Below, in pieces: positions 1 through 8,409 of a stretch of 64,000 nucleotides of DNA (position 1 is the stretch's first letter; the number at the start of each line of letters is the position of its first letter). Under the pieces are notes generated by a model. It saw only the letters and a list, made by a program, of their open reading frames with translations. It was not told where the DNA came from and made no database searches. The position numbers and the translations under genes are program-made. Source of the stretch: JALYNX01 sp963724825. Its GTDB lineage: Bacteria; Actinomycetota; Acidimicrobiia; Spongiisociales; ZC4RG35. Where the stretch lies: the NCBI GenBank assembly GCA_963724825.1, contig CAVRWT010000003.1, positions 62,001-126,000 on the forward strand, in the 5' to 3' direction.

Positions 1-2178
1 CACCGAGACGATCGAGGTGAGCTCGGAGGGGTCCAGTCCATGGAAGACACCGTTCTCGATTGCCTCGGCCAACAGGAGATCAGACTCGTTGTAGATGGCC
101 CGGAGCCTCTGGCCCCGGGGAGTCAGCGACCAGCCGTTCAGATACTCCAACTCCTCGAGAAGCTCGCGGATGGCGGCGAACTCCTCGACGAGGCCGTGGC
201 CGGACCCGCGCCGGGCCGTCTGGAGAGCCTCGATGCGCCTCCGGGTGCGGATGGCGCGCCTGGCCGCAGCCAGATGACGGGAGGCGTCAGGGCACGACGC
301 CACCGGGTGGTCCACGGTGGAGTGGACCCGCGGCGCCCAGTTCGACGTCGGCGGAGGGATCTTTCGGAGTTGACGGATGGTGTCGTTGACGAACCGCTTG
401 TCCCTGGCACGAAACGAGCCCGGCAATTCGAGCTCCCCGGCGATGAGGCTGCCGTCGGTGATGTCCCGATATCCCAAGGTCGAGACCCGCCCCGAGGTCG
501 ACATCACGAGGTAGCGGACCCCGTCGTCCTTGCGGGCCAATCGTCGCAACACCAGATATCGACCGTCGCGTGAGCCACCCGGGATATCCAACACCTGACC
601 GGGCCTCAGCGAGGAGGCGATACGGTCGTTGTACCGGGGAGGTTGGATCGATTCGACCATGGCCAGGTAGTCCTCGACGCTCCCGTGCTCGCAATGGGCC
701 TGGGCCTCCTCACGGGCCAACTGGTGCTCCAAGGCATCGACGGTCGTATCCGCCGCCTGACGGTCGCCTTCCCGCTGAAAGCTGGCGAAGGAGGCCTCGA
801 GGAGCTCCTCGGCCTGGGTCTGGCCGTAGTTCGCCACGAGGTTGGCCGTCATGTTGTAGGTGGGCCGGAAGCTGGAGCGAAGCGGATGGGAGCCGATCGA
901 GGCCACTTCGGTGACGTGGTCGAAACGGACGAATGGCGAGTGGAGAAGGACCCCGAAACCCTCGACGTCGATGCCTCGTCGCCCCGCCCGCCCGGTGAGC
1001 TGGGTGTAGTCGCCGGGTCGCATCAACTCGTGCGACTCGCCGTTGAACTTCGAGAGCGTCTCCAACACCACCGTCCGGGCCGGCATGTTGATCCCCAGGG
1101 CCAGGGTCTCGGTGGCGAACACGACTTTGAGGAGGCCGGCCTCGAACAGCTCCTCCACAGTTTCCTTGAAGGCCGGGACCATGCCCGCGTGATGCGGGGC
1201 CAGGCCGGCGTCGAGGGCGGCCAGCCACCGGTCGTAGCCAAGGACGACCAGGTCGTCGTCCCCGAGATGCTCGGTGCGACGTTCGGCGATCTCTCGGATC
1301 GTCGCTCGCTCGGTGACGTCCGTGAGCCGCACCCCGGCGTCGAGCAGGCGGTAGGTGGCGGCGTCGCAGCCCGCCCTGCTGAAGATGAAGTAGATGGCGG
1401 GGAGCATCGACTCCTGAGCCAGCCGCTCCACGGTCTCGATCCGGCTCGGGGTCTTGAACCGCTTCCGACGTCCCCTCTCCAGGCCGAGCATGTGCTCGAC
1501 TCTGGGATTGGGACGGGTGCGGCCTTCCCGGGTGACGAAGGTGGGCAGGAGATGGAGGGTCTGAGAGCCCATCTTGTCCTTGATCATGTACATCGACTCG
1601 AGCGGCACCGGACGGTGATCGGTGGCGACCAGTCGCGTCGGGCCTCTCCGCTCCCCCACCCAGGCGGCAAATTCCTGATTGTTGGAAACCGTCGCCGAAA
1701 GGCAGATCATCTGGATCTCCTGAGGGCAATGGATGATCACTTCCTCCCAGACCGCGCCCCGCGCCCGATCCTGGAGGAAATGGACCTCGTCCAGGATCAC
1801 CATGCCGACCATGTTCAACCTGGAGCTGTCGGCGTAGATCATGTTTCGCAGCACTTCGGTCGTCATCACCACGATCGGGGCGTCGCCGTTGACGACGTTG
1901 TCGCCGGTCAAGAGCCCGACCCGTTCTGCCCCGTATATCCCGATCAGATCCGAGTATTTCTGGTTGGAGAGGGCCTTCATCGGGGTGGTGTAGAAGGCAC
2001 GCCGCCCAGCGGTCAGGGCGAGGTGGATCGCCGCCTCCGCCACCAGGGTCTTCCCCGAGCCGGTCGGGGCGGTCACCACCACCGACTGGCCCTCGGCAAT
2101 CGCCTCTCCCGCCTCTACCTGGAACTCATCGGGTGCGAATGGCAGCCGAGTCCAAAACTCCTGGAGAACCGAGCTCAC
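1..2178 (-). CDS. helY: HelY-like DEAD/DEAH-box superfamily 2 helicase, 3' end cut by the window edge
   Basis: Ski2-like ATP-dependent RNA/DNA helicase. Reading leftward from a GTG at 2178 the frame stays open for 726 codons to the window edge, so the C-terminus is missing. Visible motifs are Walker A APTGSGKT at about residues 37-44, TTPMKALSNQK (motif Ia) near 64-74, the DEVH box at about 130-133, LSATV (motif III) near 154, and QLTGRAGRRG (motif VI). The region after motif VI matches the long helical and DSHCT-type C-terminal part of the HelY/Mtr4 group. The GTG start overlaps the tatC stop (GTGA), so the gene is translationally coupled to the Tat genes, as in mycobacteria where helY follows tatC. 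The exact substrate in bacteria is not settled. Family assignment is firm; the gene symbol is by synteny. Confidence 0.9.
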   Translation of the reverse strand, partial: MSSVLQEFWTRLPFAPDEFQVEAGEAIAEGQSVVVTAPTGSGKTLVAEAAIHLALTAGRRAFYTTPMKALSNQKYSDLIGIYGAERVGLLTGDNVVNGDAPIVVMTTEVLRNMIYADSSRLNMVGMVILDEVHFLQDRARGAVWEEVIIHCPQEIQMICLSATVSNNQEFAAWVGERRGPTRLVATDHRPVPLESMYMIKDKMGSQTLHLLPTFVTREGRTRPNPRVEHMLGLERGRRKRFKTPSRIETVERLAQESMLPAIYFIFSRAGCDAATYRLLDAGVRLTDVTERATIREIAERRTEHLGDDDLVVLGYDRWLAALDAGLAPHHAGMVPAFKETVEELFEAGLLKVVFATETLALGINMPARTVVLETLSKFNGESHELMRPGDYTQLTGRAGRRGIDVEGFGVLLHSPFVRFDHVTEVASIGSHPLRSSFRPTYNMTANLVANYGQTQAEELLEASFASFQREGDRQAADTTVDALEHQLAREEAQAHCEHGSVEDYLAMVESIQPPRYNDRIASSLRPGQVLDIPGGSRDGRYLVLRRLARKDDGVRYLVMSTSGRVSTLGYRDITDGSLIAGELELPGSFRARDKRFVNDTIRQLRKIPPPTSNWAPRVHSTVDHPVASCPDASRHLAAARRAIRTRRRIEALQTARRGSGHGLVEEFAAIRELLEELEYLNGWSLTPRGQRLRAIYNESDLLLAEAIENGVFHGLDPSELTSIVSV

Positions 2179-2888
2179 TTCTTCAAGACCATGCGGATCA
2201 GCCAGTAGGTCCCCTCGTACATCACATACAGGGGCACGGAGAGGACGATGAGGGTGAAGGCGTCCCCACTCGGGGTGATGATGGCCGCCGCAGTGACGAT
2301 GATCAGGATCGCCCAACGGCGGTTCTTGGCCAGCTGAGCCGAGGTGATGACCCCTGCCGCCGCCGCCGCGAACAGGAACACCGGGTAGAGGAACGCCAGA
2401 CCGAACGCCGCCAGATAGCGGAGGACGAACGAGTAATAGGAGCCGATCCGAAGGTCATTTCTCACGTCCGGGAATATGGAAAGCAGGAAGCGGAGCCCCT
2501 GGGGAAGGATGAAGTACCCGAAGAACACTCCTCCGACGAAGAGGACCACCAGGGCGCTGACTATCGGCACCGCCCATCGCCGCTCCCGGGCGGTCAACGC
2601 CGGGTTGATGAAGGCCCAAAGCTGATAGAGGATCACCGGGCTCGCCAGGATCACTCCTCCAAACAGGGCGATCCGCATGAGCACGCCGAATTCCTCGGCC
2701 GCTTCGAAGGACTGGAACGACGAATCGGGAGAGGCGGCATGAAACGGCGCCTCGAGAATCGATCGCAGCTGGTCTGCAAAGAAGAATGCGATCAGCCCGC
2801 CAACTGCGACTGCGATGAAGATCCGGAAGACTCGCCACCGGAGTTCGTCGAGATGAGCCAGGATGGATTGCGGCTGGTCGCCGCTCAC
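2175..2888 (-). CDS. tatC: Twin-arginine translocase core subunit TatC
   Basis: Integral membrane receptor of the Tat pathway, which recognises twin-arginine signal peptides and exports folded proteins. 237 residues from the GTG at 2888. The N-terminus carries the conserved cytoplasmic HLDELRWR motif (about residues 12-19), and the first periplasmic/second loop region carries FINPALTARERRW. About six hydrophobic segments are visible, ending in the basic C-terminus IRMVLKK. An in-frame extension upstream to 2984 exists, but the GTG at 2888 overlaps the upstream tat gene's stop (GTGA) and gives the normal family N-terminus. Operon: tatA/B-tatC-helY. Length is slightly short but within the family range. 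Confidence 0.95.
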   Translation of the reverse strand: MSGDQPQSILAHLDELRWRVFRIFIAVAVGGLIAFFFADQLRSILEAPFHAASPDSSFQSFEAAEEFGVLMRIALFGGVILASPVILYQLWAFINPALTARERRWAVPIVSALVVLFVGGVFFGYFILPQGLRFLLSIFPDVRNDLRIGSYYSFVLRYLAAFGLAFLYPVFLFAAAAAGVITSAQLAKNRRWAILIIVTAAAIITPSGDAFTLIVLSVPLYVMYEGTYWLIRMVLKK

Positions 2889-3268
2889 GCTCCGTCCTCT
2901 TCGGCTTTCCTTCTGTTCATCTCCTCGAGATCGGCCATGGCGTCCTCTGGAGTCGGCCCCGAGACCGGTTTCGGCCCGGTCCACGCCACCTGGCCGCCCG
3001 CCGAGTCATTGACATCCTTTACGACCTGATCGAGGGGCTGTTTGATCTCGTCGAGCGGCTTCTTCAATTCGTCGCCGGTCTTCTTCAGCTCGTCGCCGAA
3101 TTCCTTCAGCCCGGCGACCTCGCTCTCCAGCCCGCGTCGGATGTCACGGGCGGCGGCTCTGAGCTCGGCGGTCCAACGCCCGAGCTTCTGGGCGGCCTCG
3201 GGCAGCCGTTTGGGGCCGAGGACGATCAGGGCCAGAAAGAGGATGATGATGATCTCGCCGCCCTGCAT
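2885..3268 (-). CDS. Sec-independent translocase TatA/TatB-family protein
   Basis: Single-pass Tat component of 127 residues. One N-terminal transmembrane segment (about residues 4-18, GGEIIIILFLALIVLG) runs into the hinge PKRLPEAAQKLGRW, followed by a long amphipathic helix and a charged tail rich in Lys/Asp with a repeated 'GDELKK' pattern. The 'LGP..LPE' hinge is more TatB-like than the 'FG..LPE' of typical TatA, but actinobacterial tatA sits in this position, so the subtype is left open. The gene precedes tatC with a 4-base overlap. No second tat gene is seen in the window. Confidence 0.88.
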   Translation of the reverse strand: MQGGEIIIILFLALIVLGPKRLPEAAQKLGRWTAELRAAARDIRRGLESEVAGLKEFGDELKKTGDELKKPLDEIKQPLDQVVKDVNDSAGGQVAWTGPKPVSGPTPEDAMADLEEMNRRKAEEDGA

Positions 3269-3306
3269 GAGACCGATGCTAAAGCGTTGGAGGTTCGAAC
3301 AAACAG

Positions 3307-3336
3307 AAGGTGGCGATTCTTACGAATCGCCACCTT
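3307..3336 (-). terminator. Perfect 13-bp hairpin between the zinc-ribbon gene and the tat genes
   Basis: AAGGTGGCGATTC and GAATCGCCACCTT form a perfect 13-bp inverted repeat around a 4-base TTAC loop, between the stop at 3391 and the tat start at 3268. On the minus strand the stem is followed by CTGTTTGTTC, only a weak T tract, so it may be a terminator, an attenuator or an mRNA-stabilising hairpin. Confidence 0.5.
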
Positions 3337-3390
3337 CCCGGACGAGGAGCACCCTGCCCGGGGTGCCCGTCGAGATGTGTATCGCTGCGC

Positions 3391-3681
3391 TCAGCCGGCC
3401 AGGAGGCGGAACGGATCCGGCTCTGCCTCGAGGGCTGCTGCGAACGCTTCGATTTCCCGCTCAGTGATCGGATCAGGGTTGAGGACCTCGAACGTAACCC
3501 CTGTCGCCAGCAGAACGCTCACGACCCTTGAGTTCGCAGGACGTCGTTGCTGCACGGTGCACGTTGGGCACTTGAAGCGGTAGTCCCCTTCCCTGCCCCC
3601 GGGACGCAATTCCAGCGCCACGTCGTCGGGGGTGAGGTGGATGTCACCGCATCTTGCGCACGTTGTCTTGATGGTCGTCAT
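3391..3681 (-). CDS. Small CxxC/CxxC zinc-ribbon-like protein, function unknown
   Basis: 96 residues from the ATG at 3681. Two cysteine pairs are visible, CARC at residues 8-11 and CPTC at about 38-41, a spacing that fits a rubredoxin-like zinc ribbon. The second half contains a mixed strand/helix segment (VVSVLLATGVTFEVL) and an acidic stretch ending FRLLAG. The upstream in-frame extension to 3996 is antisense to pafC and has atypical composition, so the internal ATG is preferred. It lies between pafC and the tat genes, where no such gene is part of the classical operon. No enzyme motif is recognised; a regulatory or nucleic-acid-binding role is only a guess. Confidence 0.72.
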   Translation of the reverse strand: MTTIKTTCARCGDIHLTPDDVALELRPGGREGDYRFKCPTCTVQQRRPANSRVVSVLLATGVTFEVLNPDPITEREIEAFAAALEAEPDPFRLLAG

Positions 3682-3767
3682 CCCTGTTCTCCGGTCTCCC
3701 ATATCTGATGGGGTGATCGGCAGTTCGGACGAGATTCTGTAGTGCTGATCGGTAGGTCGATAGACCC

Positions 3768-4697
3768 CTATGGGTATATCGAAAGCAGCTTTTGCCCGAT
3801 TTCGGCCACGGTTGCCCGGACCTCTTCGCCCGAGATGAATCGGGCGGCGGCACCGAGGCGGAGCAGAAGCCGAGCCGGTATCTGAGCATCCGGGGAGGAG
3901 AAGCTGATCACCGTCTCCTTGTCGGACTCGCTGATGATTTCCACCGGGTAGTAGTCGAGGACCCACCTCGCCGAAGGGCTCAAGCCGATGCGGCACACGA
4001 CGTCGTCATCGGAGGGCGAGTAGGTCACCTCGGGCTGGGGCACCCCTTCGGGCCGATCGAAGTGGGAGTCGGTGATCTCCATCGTCCGGATCCGGTCAAC
4101 CCGGAACACACGCTCTGCCTCGACGAGACGGCAATAGCCCTGCACGTACCAGTTGCCCAGGGTGGCGAACACCGACCAGGGCTCGACCTCGCGAACCGTC
4201 TCTTCCTCCCGGCTCAGCGATCGGTAGGTGATGCGGACCGCGGTCTGTTCGTTGGCCGCCCGACGCAGCAGCCCAACACTGTCGAGCTCGCCGCCCACCT
4301 GGACGGAGATGGCAGCTTCGGCGTCGGGGATGACCACCTTGGTCAACTTTCCCACCGCGCTCGAAAGGGTCGGATTCGCCTGACCGGAGCCCATGATCGC
4401 CATCCCTGCGGCGAGGAGCCCCAGGGCTTCGGTCGAAGTGAGGCGGGGGGCGCGGGCGAAGTAGTCGGCGGCGTCGATGATCACCTCGTCCTCGTCGATG
4501 TAGGCCTCCATCAGATCGCCCGGCCCGTACCCGGGCAAGCCACAGACGAAGAGGGTGTTGAGGTCTTTGCTGAGGTCGGCCTCGGTGTAGCCGAAACGGT
4601 CGAGGATCTCGTCGACATCGACGCTGTCTCTCGACATGACGTATGGGACCAGGGCCAGGATCCGGGCGAGACGCGACACTGTCCTCGGGCTGGTCAT
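3768..4697 (-). CDS. pafC: WYL-domain transcriptional regulator PafC
   Basis: 309 residues. Partner of PafB in the PafBC regulator that activates the mycobacterial DNA-damage regulon. An N-terminal winged-helix-like region (SRLARILALVPYVMSR... DLSKDLNTL, residues 5-60) is followed by a WYL region in which the motif appears as NWYVQGYC, with downstream FRVDRIRTMEI typical of the family, and a C-terminal WCX-like extension. The start is the ATG at 4697, whose ATGA overlaps the pafB stop. Adjacency to pafB and the proteasome genes supports the assignment. Response to single-stranded DNA or a nucleic-acid ligand is known only for the family. Confidence 0.88.
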   Translation of the reverse strand: MTSPRTVSRLARILALVPYVMSRDSVDVDEILDRFGYTEADLSKDLNTLFVCGLPGYGPGDLMEAYIDEDEVIIDAADYFARAPRLTSTEALGLLAAGMAIMGSGQANPTLSSAVGKLTKVVIPDAEAAISVQVGGELDSVGLLRRAANEQTAVRITYRSLSREEETVREVEPWSVFATLGNWYVQGYCRLVEAERVFRVDRIRTMEITDSHFDRPEGVPQPEVTYSPSDDDVVCRIGLSPSARWVLDYYPVEIISESDKETVISFSSPDAQIPARLLLRLGAAARFISGEEVRATVAEIGQKLLSIYP

Positions 4698-5617
4698 GAC
4701 ACACCCGACACGGCGGCCTGCACCCGGGATCGGATCACATCCCTCATCTGGTCCGGCGCCAACACCTCGGCCGAGTCGCCGAAGCTGAGAATCCATCCGA
4801 CGAACGCGTCTTCGTTGGAAACCGGGAGCTCCACTTCGAGGGGCTCACCGTCGACGGCGACCACTCCGAGTGTCCGGGCCGCCCACCAGGCCACTTCGGG
4901 GTCGAAGCGGACCTTGGCGGCGAGTTGCGGATCGGAGCCCATGTCCCAGGGCTGGGCGATCATCGTGGCCCTGACGTCGAAATCGGCGGGACGCTTGAAC
5001 ACCCCTGCTTCCTCCCCGAGCTCGAGGGCGCTCATTCGGTCGATGCGGAAGATCCTCTGACCGTCCGAGCCCTCACCGACGAGATACCAGTGCCCACGGC
5101 GATGGGCCAGCCCGTACGGTTTGAGGGAGCGCTCACCTTCCCGGTATCGGAACTGGACGGTGCGACGCTCGGTGACCGCCCGGAACAGGTCGCCGAGTAT
5201 CTCCGACTCGGCTCCGAGATCGGCTCCAAGTGGTTCCAGCCCCACTCCCCTTTCGACTCCTCCGAGCTTGTTCAGGCCCTCCAAGCCCGCGTTTCCGCCG
5301 CCGAGGCGCACCATGCGCGCCGCAACGGAAAGGGCGAAGCGTTCTTCCTCGGAGAGCCCGGGGTCGGGGAGGGCGTACTTCTCGGGGTCGACGCGGTAGC
5401 CGAAGTCGACCTCGAAACCGTCGATCGCCTGACGCTCGAGCGGAATGCCGAGCCGGCGCAGGACGTCCTTGTCACGCTCGAACATCCGGTGGAACGCCTC
5501 ATCGGTCTGGTCGCCGTATCCGGCCACCGTGAAACGGACGTCGTCGGCCGTGACCGGGGTTGGAGATTCGAGGAGGTAGATCAGGAGGTTGATCACCCGC
5601 TCGATGACGTTCTGCAT
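4694..5617 (-). CDS. pafB: WYL-domain transcriptional regulator PafB
   Basis: 307 residues. An N-terminal helix-turn-helix (MQNVIERVINLLIYLLES..., with DEAFHRMFERDKDVLRRLGI) leads into a WYL domain with the motif HWYLVG and FRIDRMSALEL. Paralogous to the downstream pafC product, as expected for the PafB-PafC pair. The frame stays open upstream to 5875, but that extension translates the GC-rich repeat block and is rejected; the ATG at 5617 gives the normal family N-terminus. Normally pafB directly follows pafA; here about 0.7 kb of repeats and a decayed gene separate them, so PafBC may have its own promoter in this interval. Confidence 0.9.
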   Translation of the reverse strand: MQNVIERVINLLIYLLESPTPVTADDVRFTVAGYGDQTDEAFHRMFERDKDVLRRLGIPLERQAIDGFEVDFGYRVDPEKYALPDPGLSEEERFALSVAARMVRLGGGNAGLEGLNKLGGVERGVGLEPLGADLGAESEILGDLFRAVTERRTVQFRYREGERSLKPYGLAHRRGHWYLVGEGSDGQRIFRIDRMSALELGEEAGVFKRPADFDVRATMIAQPWDMGSDPQLAAKVRFDPEVAWWAARTLGVVAVDGEPLEVELPVSNEDAFVGWILSFGDSAEVLAPDQMRDVIRSRVQAAVSGVS

Positions 5618-5635
5618 GGGGCAATTGTGGTCGGT

Positions 5636-5871
5636 TTCTCCCCCCAGCGTCGCTCCGCTCCTGGGGGAGGAAACATCGCCATCATTTCTCCCCCCAGCGA
5701 ACGGAGTGAGCGTTGGGGGGAGAGCCGGCGAAGCCGGGAGGGGGGCTACCCAACGCGCGTCAGGTCGCCCCCTCCGGCCCTCCGGGCCACCTCCCCCAAC
5801 GTCGCTCCGCTCCTGGGGGAGGAAACAAGAACGTCGCCGGAGAGCCGGCGAAGCCGGGAGGGGGGCTACCA
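5636..5871. repeat. Cluster of GC-rich palindromic intergenic repeats (copy group A)
   Basis: Several interleaved inverted repeats: CCCCCAGCGTCGCTCCGCTC and its mirror, TCTCCCCCCAGCGAACGGAG paired with GAGCGTTGGGGGGAGA, and the twice-repeated AGAGCCGGCGAAGCCGGGAG (near 5721 and 5841). The same units recur near 6285, 15035, 23930, 31175 and 33755. The block fills the pafB upstream gap and can fold into long hairpins. No protein of its own is supported. Confidence 0.85.
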
Positions 5872-5901
5872 ACACGCGTCGCGCCGGGTAACAACGACTT
5901 C

Positions 5902-6280
5902 ATGGGGAGGCCATCTCACGTGTCCCTCGCCGCGAAGCGGGCCAAACAGCTCCGACGGGAATGACGATGAGCGAGGCTCGTCTGTGGGCTGCGATCAAGG
6001 GTGGCGCAGCCGGCGTCCGATTTCGGACGTCAGGTGCCGATCGGCTTCTGGATCGCCGACTTCGCCGTCGCTGGATCCCGAGCTGGTCGTCGAGGTTGAC
6101 GACACCTCACACGAATTTCGGGACGAATCGATGCGCACCAACTACTTCATCGAGCAGGGGTTCGCCGTCCTCCGCTTCACCAACAAGCGGATCGCTCAGG
6201 ACCTGCCCGAGGTGGTGGGCACCATCGAAGGCTGGATCGAGTACATCCGCCTCACGGAGAACCGCCGGAGTAAGCGTCTG
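5902..6280 (+). pseudogene. Decayed DUF559-family (Vsr/endonuclease-like) gene with several frameshifts
   Basis: Three reading frames together rebuild a DUF559 protein: KRAKQLRRE (from the ATG at 5902), then MTMSEARLWAAIKGG...VRFR, then RQVPIGFWIADFAVA, then LVVEVDDTSHEF...NYFIEQGFAVLRFTNKRI. Shifts lie near 5960, 6025 and 6082. DUF559 is related to very-short-patch-repair-type nucleases and is often a lone accessory gene. Its 3' end runs into a palindromic repeat near 6281. It is the only plus-strand gene in an otherwise minus-strand proteasome locus. Some of the shifts could be assembly errors, but three in 120 bases with repeats on both sides suggest true decay. Confidence 0.75.
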
Positions 6281-6340
6281 GCGCCCCCCCGGCCCGAAGG
6301 GGCACTCGGGGGAGACGTCGCTCCGCTCTGGGGGAGGGGG
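6281..6340. repeat. GC-rich palindromic repeat (copy E)
   Basis: Degenerate copy containing GACGTCGCTCCGCTCTGGGG and a GGGGGAGGGGGCTAC end, abutting the pafA stop codon at 6341. It shares the ACGTCGCTCCGCTC core with the copies near 5800, 23980 and 31210. Confidence 0.7.
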
Positions 6341-7697
6341 CTACAGGCTCTCGATCAGTTTCTCTACCCGCTCGTCGTACGCCTTGAACGGGTCTTTGCA
6401 CATCACCGTCCGCTGCGCCTGGTCGTTGAGCTTGAGGTGGACCCAATCAACGGTGAAGTCACGCTTCTGCGCCTTGGCCGCCTTGATGAACGCACCACGC
6501 AGCCGGGCCCTGGTGGTTTGCGGCGGCTGGCGGACGGCGGTGGCCACCTGCTCGTCGGTCACCACCCGATCGACCATCCCCTTCGACTCCAACAGGTAGT
6601 AGAGGCCCCGGCTCCGATCGACGTCGTGATAGCTGAGGTCCATCATCGACATCCTCGGGTCCGACATCGTCAGCCCCCGCCGGTCGGCGTAACGCTCGAG
6701 GAGGCGGTTCTTGATGACCCAGTCGACTTCCCGGTCCAGCGTCATCGGGTCCTTCTCCAGACCCCGTCAGCAGATGCTCCCACCGGTCGATCGCGGTTTG
6801 AACCTGGGGTGGGAATCCCGGGCTCCGGGCAAACCGCATCGCCCGATCGAGGTACTCCCACTGGATGTCCAGGGCCGACAGCTCGCGGCCGTTGGCGAGG
6901 CGGATCTTGCGACGGCAGGTGGTGTCATGCGCCACTTCCCGGATCGCCCGGATCGGGTTCTCCAGCGTCAGGTCGCGAAAAACGACGTCGCGCTCGATCA
7001 TCTGCAGCAGCGCCACCATCGTCCCCACCTTGACGTAGGTGGCGTACTCGGACATGTTCGAGTCGCCGGCGATCACATGGAGCCGCCGGTAACGCTCGGC
7101 GTCGGCGTGCGGCTCGTCGCGGGTGTTGATGATCGGCCGTGATCGGGTGGTCGCCGACGACACCCCCTCCCAGATGTGGTCGGCCCGCTGGGCGATGGAG
7201 AAGGTGGTCCCGCGCGGGGTCTGGGTCAGCTTGCCGGCGCCGAGGAAGATCTGGCGGGTCACCAGGAACGGGATGAGGACATCCACGGTGCGGTGGAAGT
7301 CCTTGTGCCGGCTCACCAGGTAGTTCTCGTGGCAGCCGTAGGAGTTGCCGGCACTGTCGGTGTTGTTCTTGAAGACGAAGATCTGGCCCCGGATCCCCTC
7401 CTCCTCGAGCCTCTCCTCGGCCCCCCGAACCAGTCCTTCGAGGATTCGCTCCCCCGCCTTGTCGTGGGCAACTACGTCATCGAGGGTGTCGCATTCGGGG
7501 GTGGCGAATTCGGGATGCGATCCGACATCGAGATAGAGCCGGGCGCCATTTTCGAGGAAGACGTTGGAAGACCGGCCCCAGGACACCACCCGGCGGAACA
7601 GATATCGGGCGACTTCGTCGGGGCTGAGCCGTCGTTGGCCCCTCAGCGTGCAGGTGACCCCGTACTCGTTTTCGATCCCGAAGATTCGTCGATCCAC
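6341..7697 (-). CDS. pafA: Pup--protein ligase PafA, with one frameshift near 6755
   Basis: Carboxylate-amine ligase that couples the C-terminal glutamate of Pup to lysines of target proteins. The N-terminus MDRRIFGIENEYGVTC carries the glutamates that bind ATP-Mg; YLDVGSHPEFATPE carries the conserved catalytic Asp; TDSAGNSYGCHENYLVSR, IINTRDEPHAD and RRLHVIAGDSN are family signatures. The first frame is good to WEHLLTG (about 6770); the rest (MTLDREVDWVIKNRLLERY...KLIESL) lies one frame away, with the switch at 6750-6770 beside a CCCC run. Spliced length is about 450 residues, normal for PafA. Loss would leave Pup unusable, so an assembly indel is the likeliest cause. The next gene upstream, prcA, ends 43 bases before the start. 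Confidence 0.93.
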
Positions 7698-7740
7698 CAG
7701 AGCAGGCTAAACCGCACCGGCCGATGTGACGCGACGAATC

Positions 7741-8409
7741 TCAGGAGGGGCTGAGTTCGGACGGCTCCAGGCGACGGAAAGTCCTCGGGCCCTTGGAGGT
7801 GTCGAGGACTGCGGCTTCCCACCCCTCGCTCTCTCTGCCCTCGGCCCGCCGGAACACCTCGGCGCCGACTTCGACCGCCTCGGACAGGGTCAGGCCCTCT
7901 CGCCACAACTCCTCGAGAGCTGCGGTGAGCTGCTCCGCCTTGCCCCCAATGGCCACAAAGTTCCGCTCGTCGAAGAGGGTTCCGTCATAGGTGACACGGA
8001 ACAGCCGGTGCTCGGCTCCGTCTTCGCTGACTTCGGCGATGAGCACCTCGACCTCGAAGGGCTTGGGGTCCCGGATGAAGATGACACCGAGCGTTTGCGA
8101 GAACGCCGTTGCCAGGCCCATGGCTGTCACGTCGTGTCGGGAGTAGAGGTACCCCATGAGGTCGGCCTGACGGATCCCGGCCTTGCGCAGCGTCTCGAAC
8201 TCGTTGTACCGACCGACACCGGCAAAGGCGATCCGGTCGTAGACCTCGCTGATCTTGTGGAGAGCTGTGGACGGGTTCTCAGCGAGGAGAAGCACCCCGT
8301 CGACAAAGTCGAGACCGAGGATCGAACGTCCCCTGGCTATCCCCTTGCGTGCGAACTCGGCCTTGTCCCGAACCAGTTGCTCGGGGGCGACATACATCGG
8401 GAATGTCAC
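7741..8409 (-). CDS. prcA: 20S proteasome alpha subunit PrcA
   Basis: Forms the outer rings and gate of the 20S core. 222 residues. The N-terminal YVAPEQLVRDKAEFARKGIARGRS is the gating/H0 region, followed by LGLDFVDGVLLLAEN, YDRIAFAGVGRYNEFE and YLYSRHDVTAMGLA, all alpha-type signatures. There is no propeptide or N-terminal Thr, as expected for alpha. The stop is downstream of prcB with a 4-base overlap (ATG at 8409, prcB stop at 8406). Confidence 0.97.
   Translation of the reverse strand: MTFPMYVAPEQLVRDKAEFARKGIARGRSILGLDFVDGVLLLAENPSTALHKISEVYDRIAFAGVGRYNEFETLRKAGIRQADLMGYLYSRHDVTAMGLATAFSQTLGVIFIRDPKPFEVEVLIAEVSEDGAEHRLFRVTYDGTLFDERNFVAIGGKAEQLTAALEELWREGLTLSEAVEVGAEVFRRAEGRESEGWEAAVLDTSKGPRTFRRLEPSELSPS

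Noticed and set aside
643..2208. Long plus-strand open frame (521 codons) opposite helY
   Set aside because: Antisense to a frame with all helicase motifs; its His/Arg/Gly-rich translation has no domain. Long antisense frames are expected at this GC content.
5636..5871. CRISPR array
   Set aside because: Repeats are irregular palindromic modules without uniform spacers, and no cas gene is present.
6750..6770. Programmed ribosomal frameshift in pafA and other genes
   Set aside because: No common slippery heptamer or downstream structure is shared among the many sites, and the genes are unrelated; sequence error is simpler.
4925..7033. 702-codon plus-strand frame across pafB, the repeats and pafA
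   Set aside because: Only its short middle part (the DUF559 relic) makes sense; the rest is antisense to conserved genes or translated repeat.
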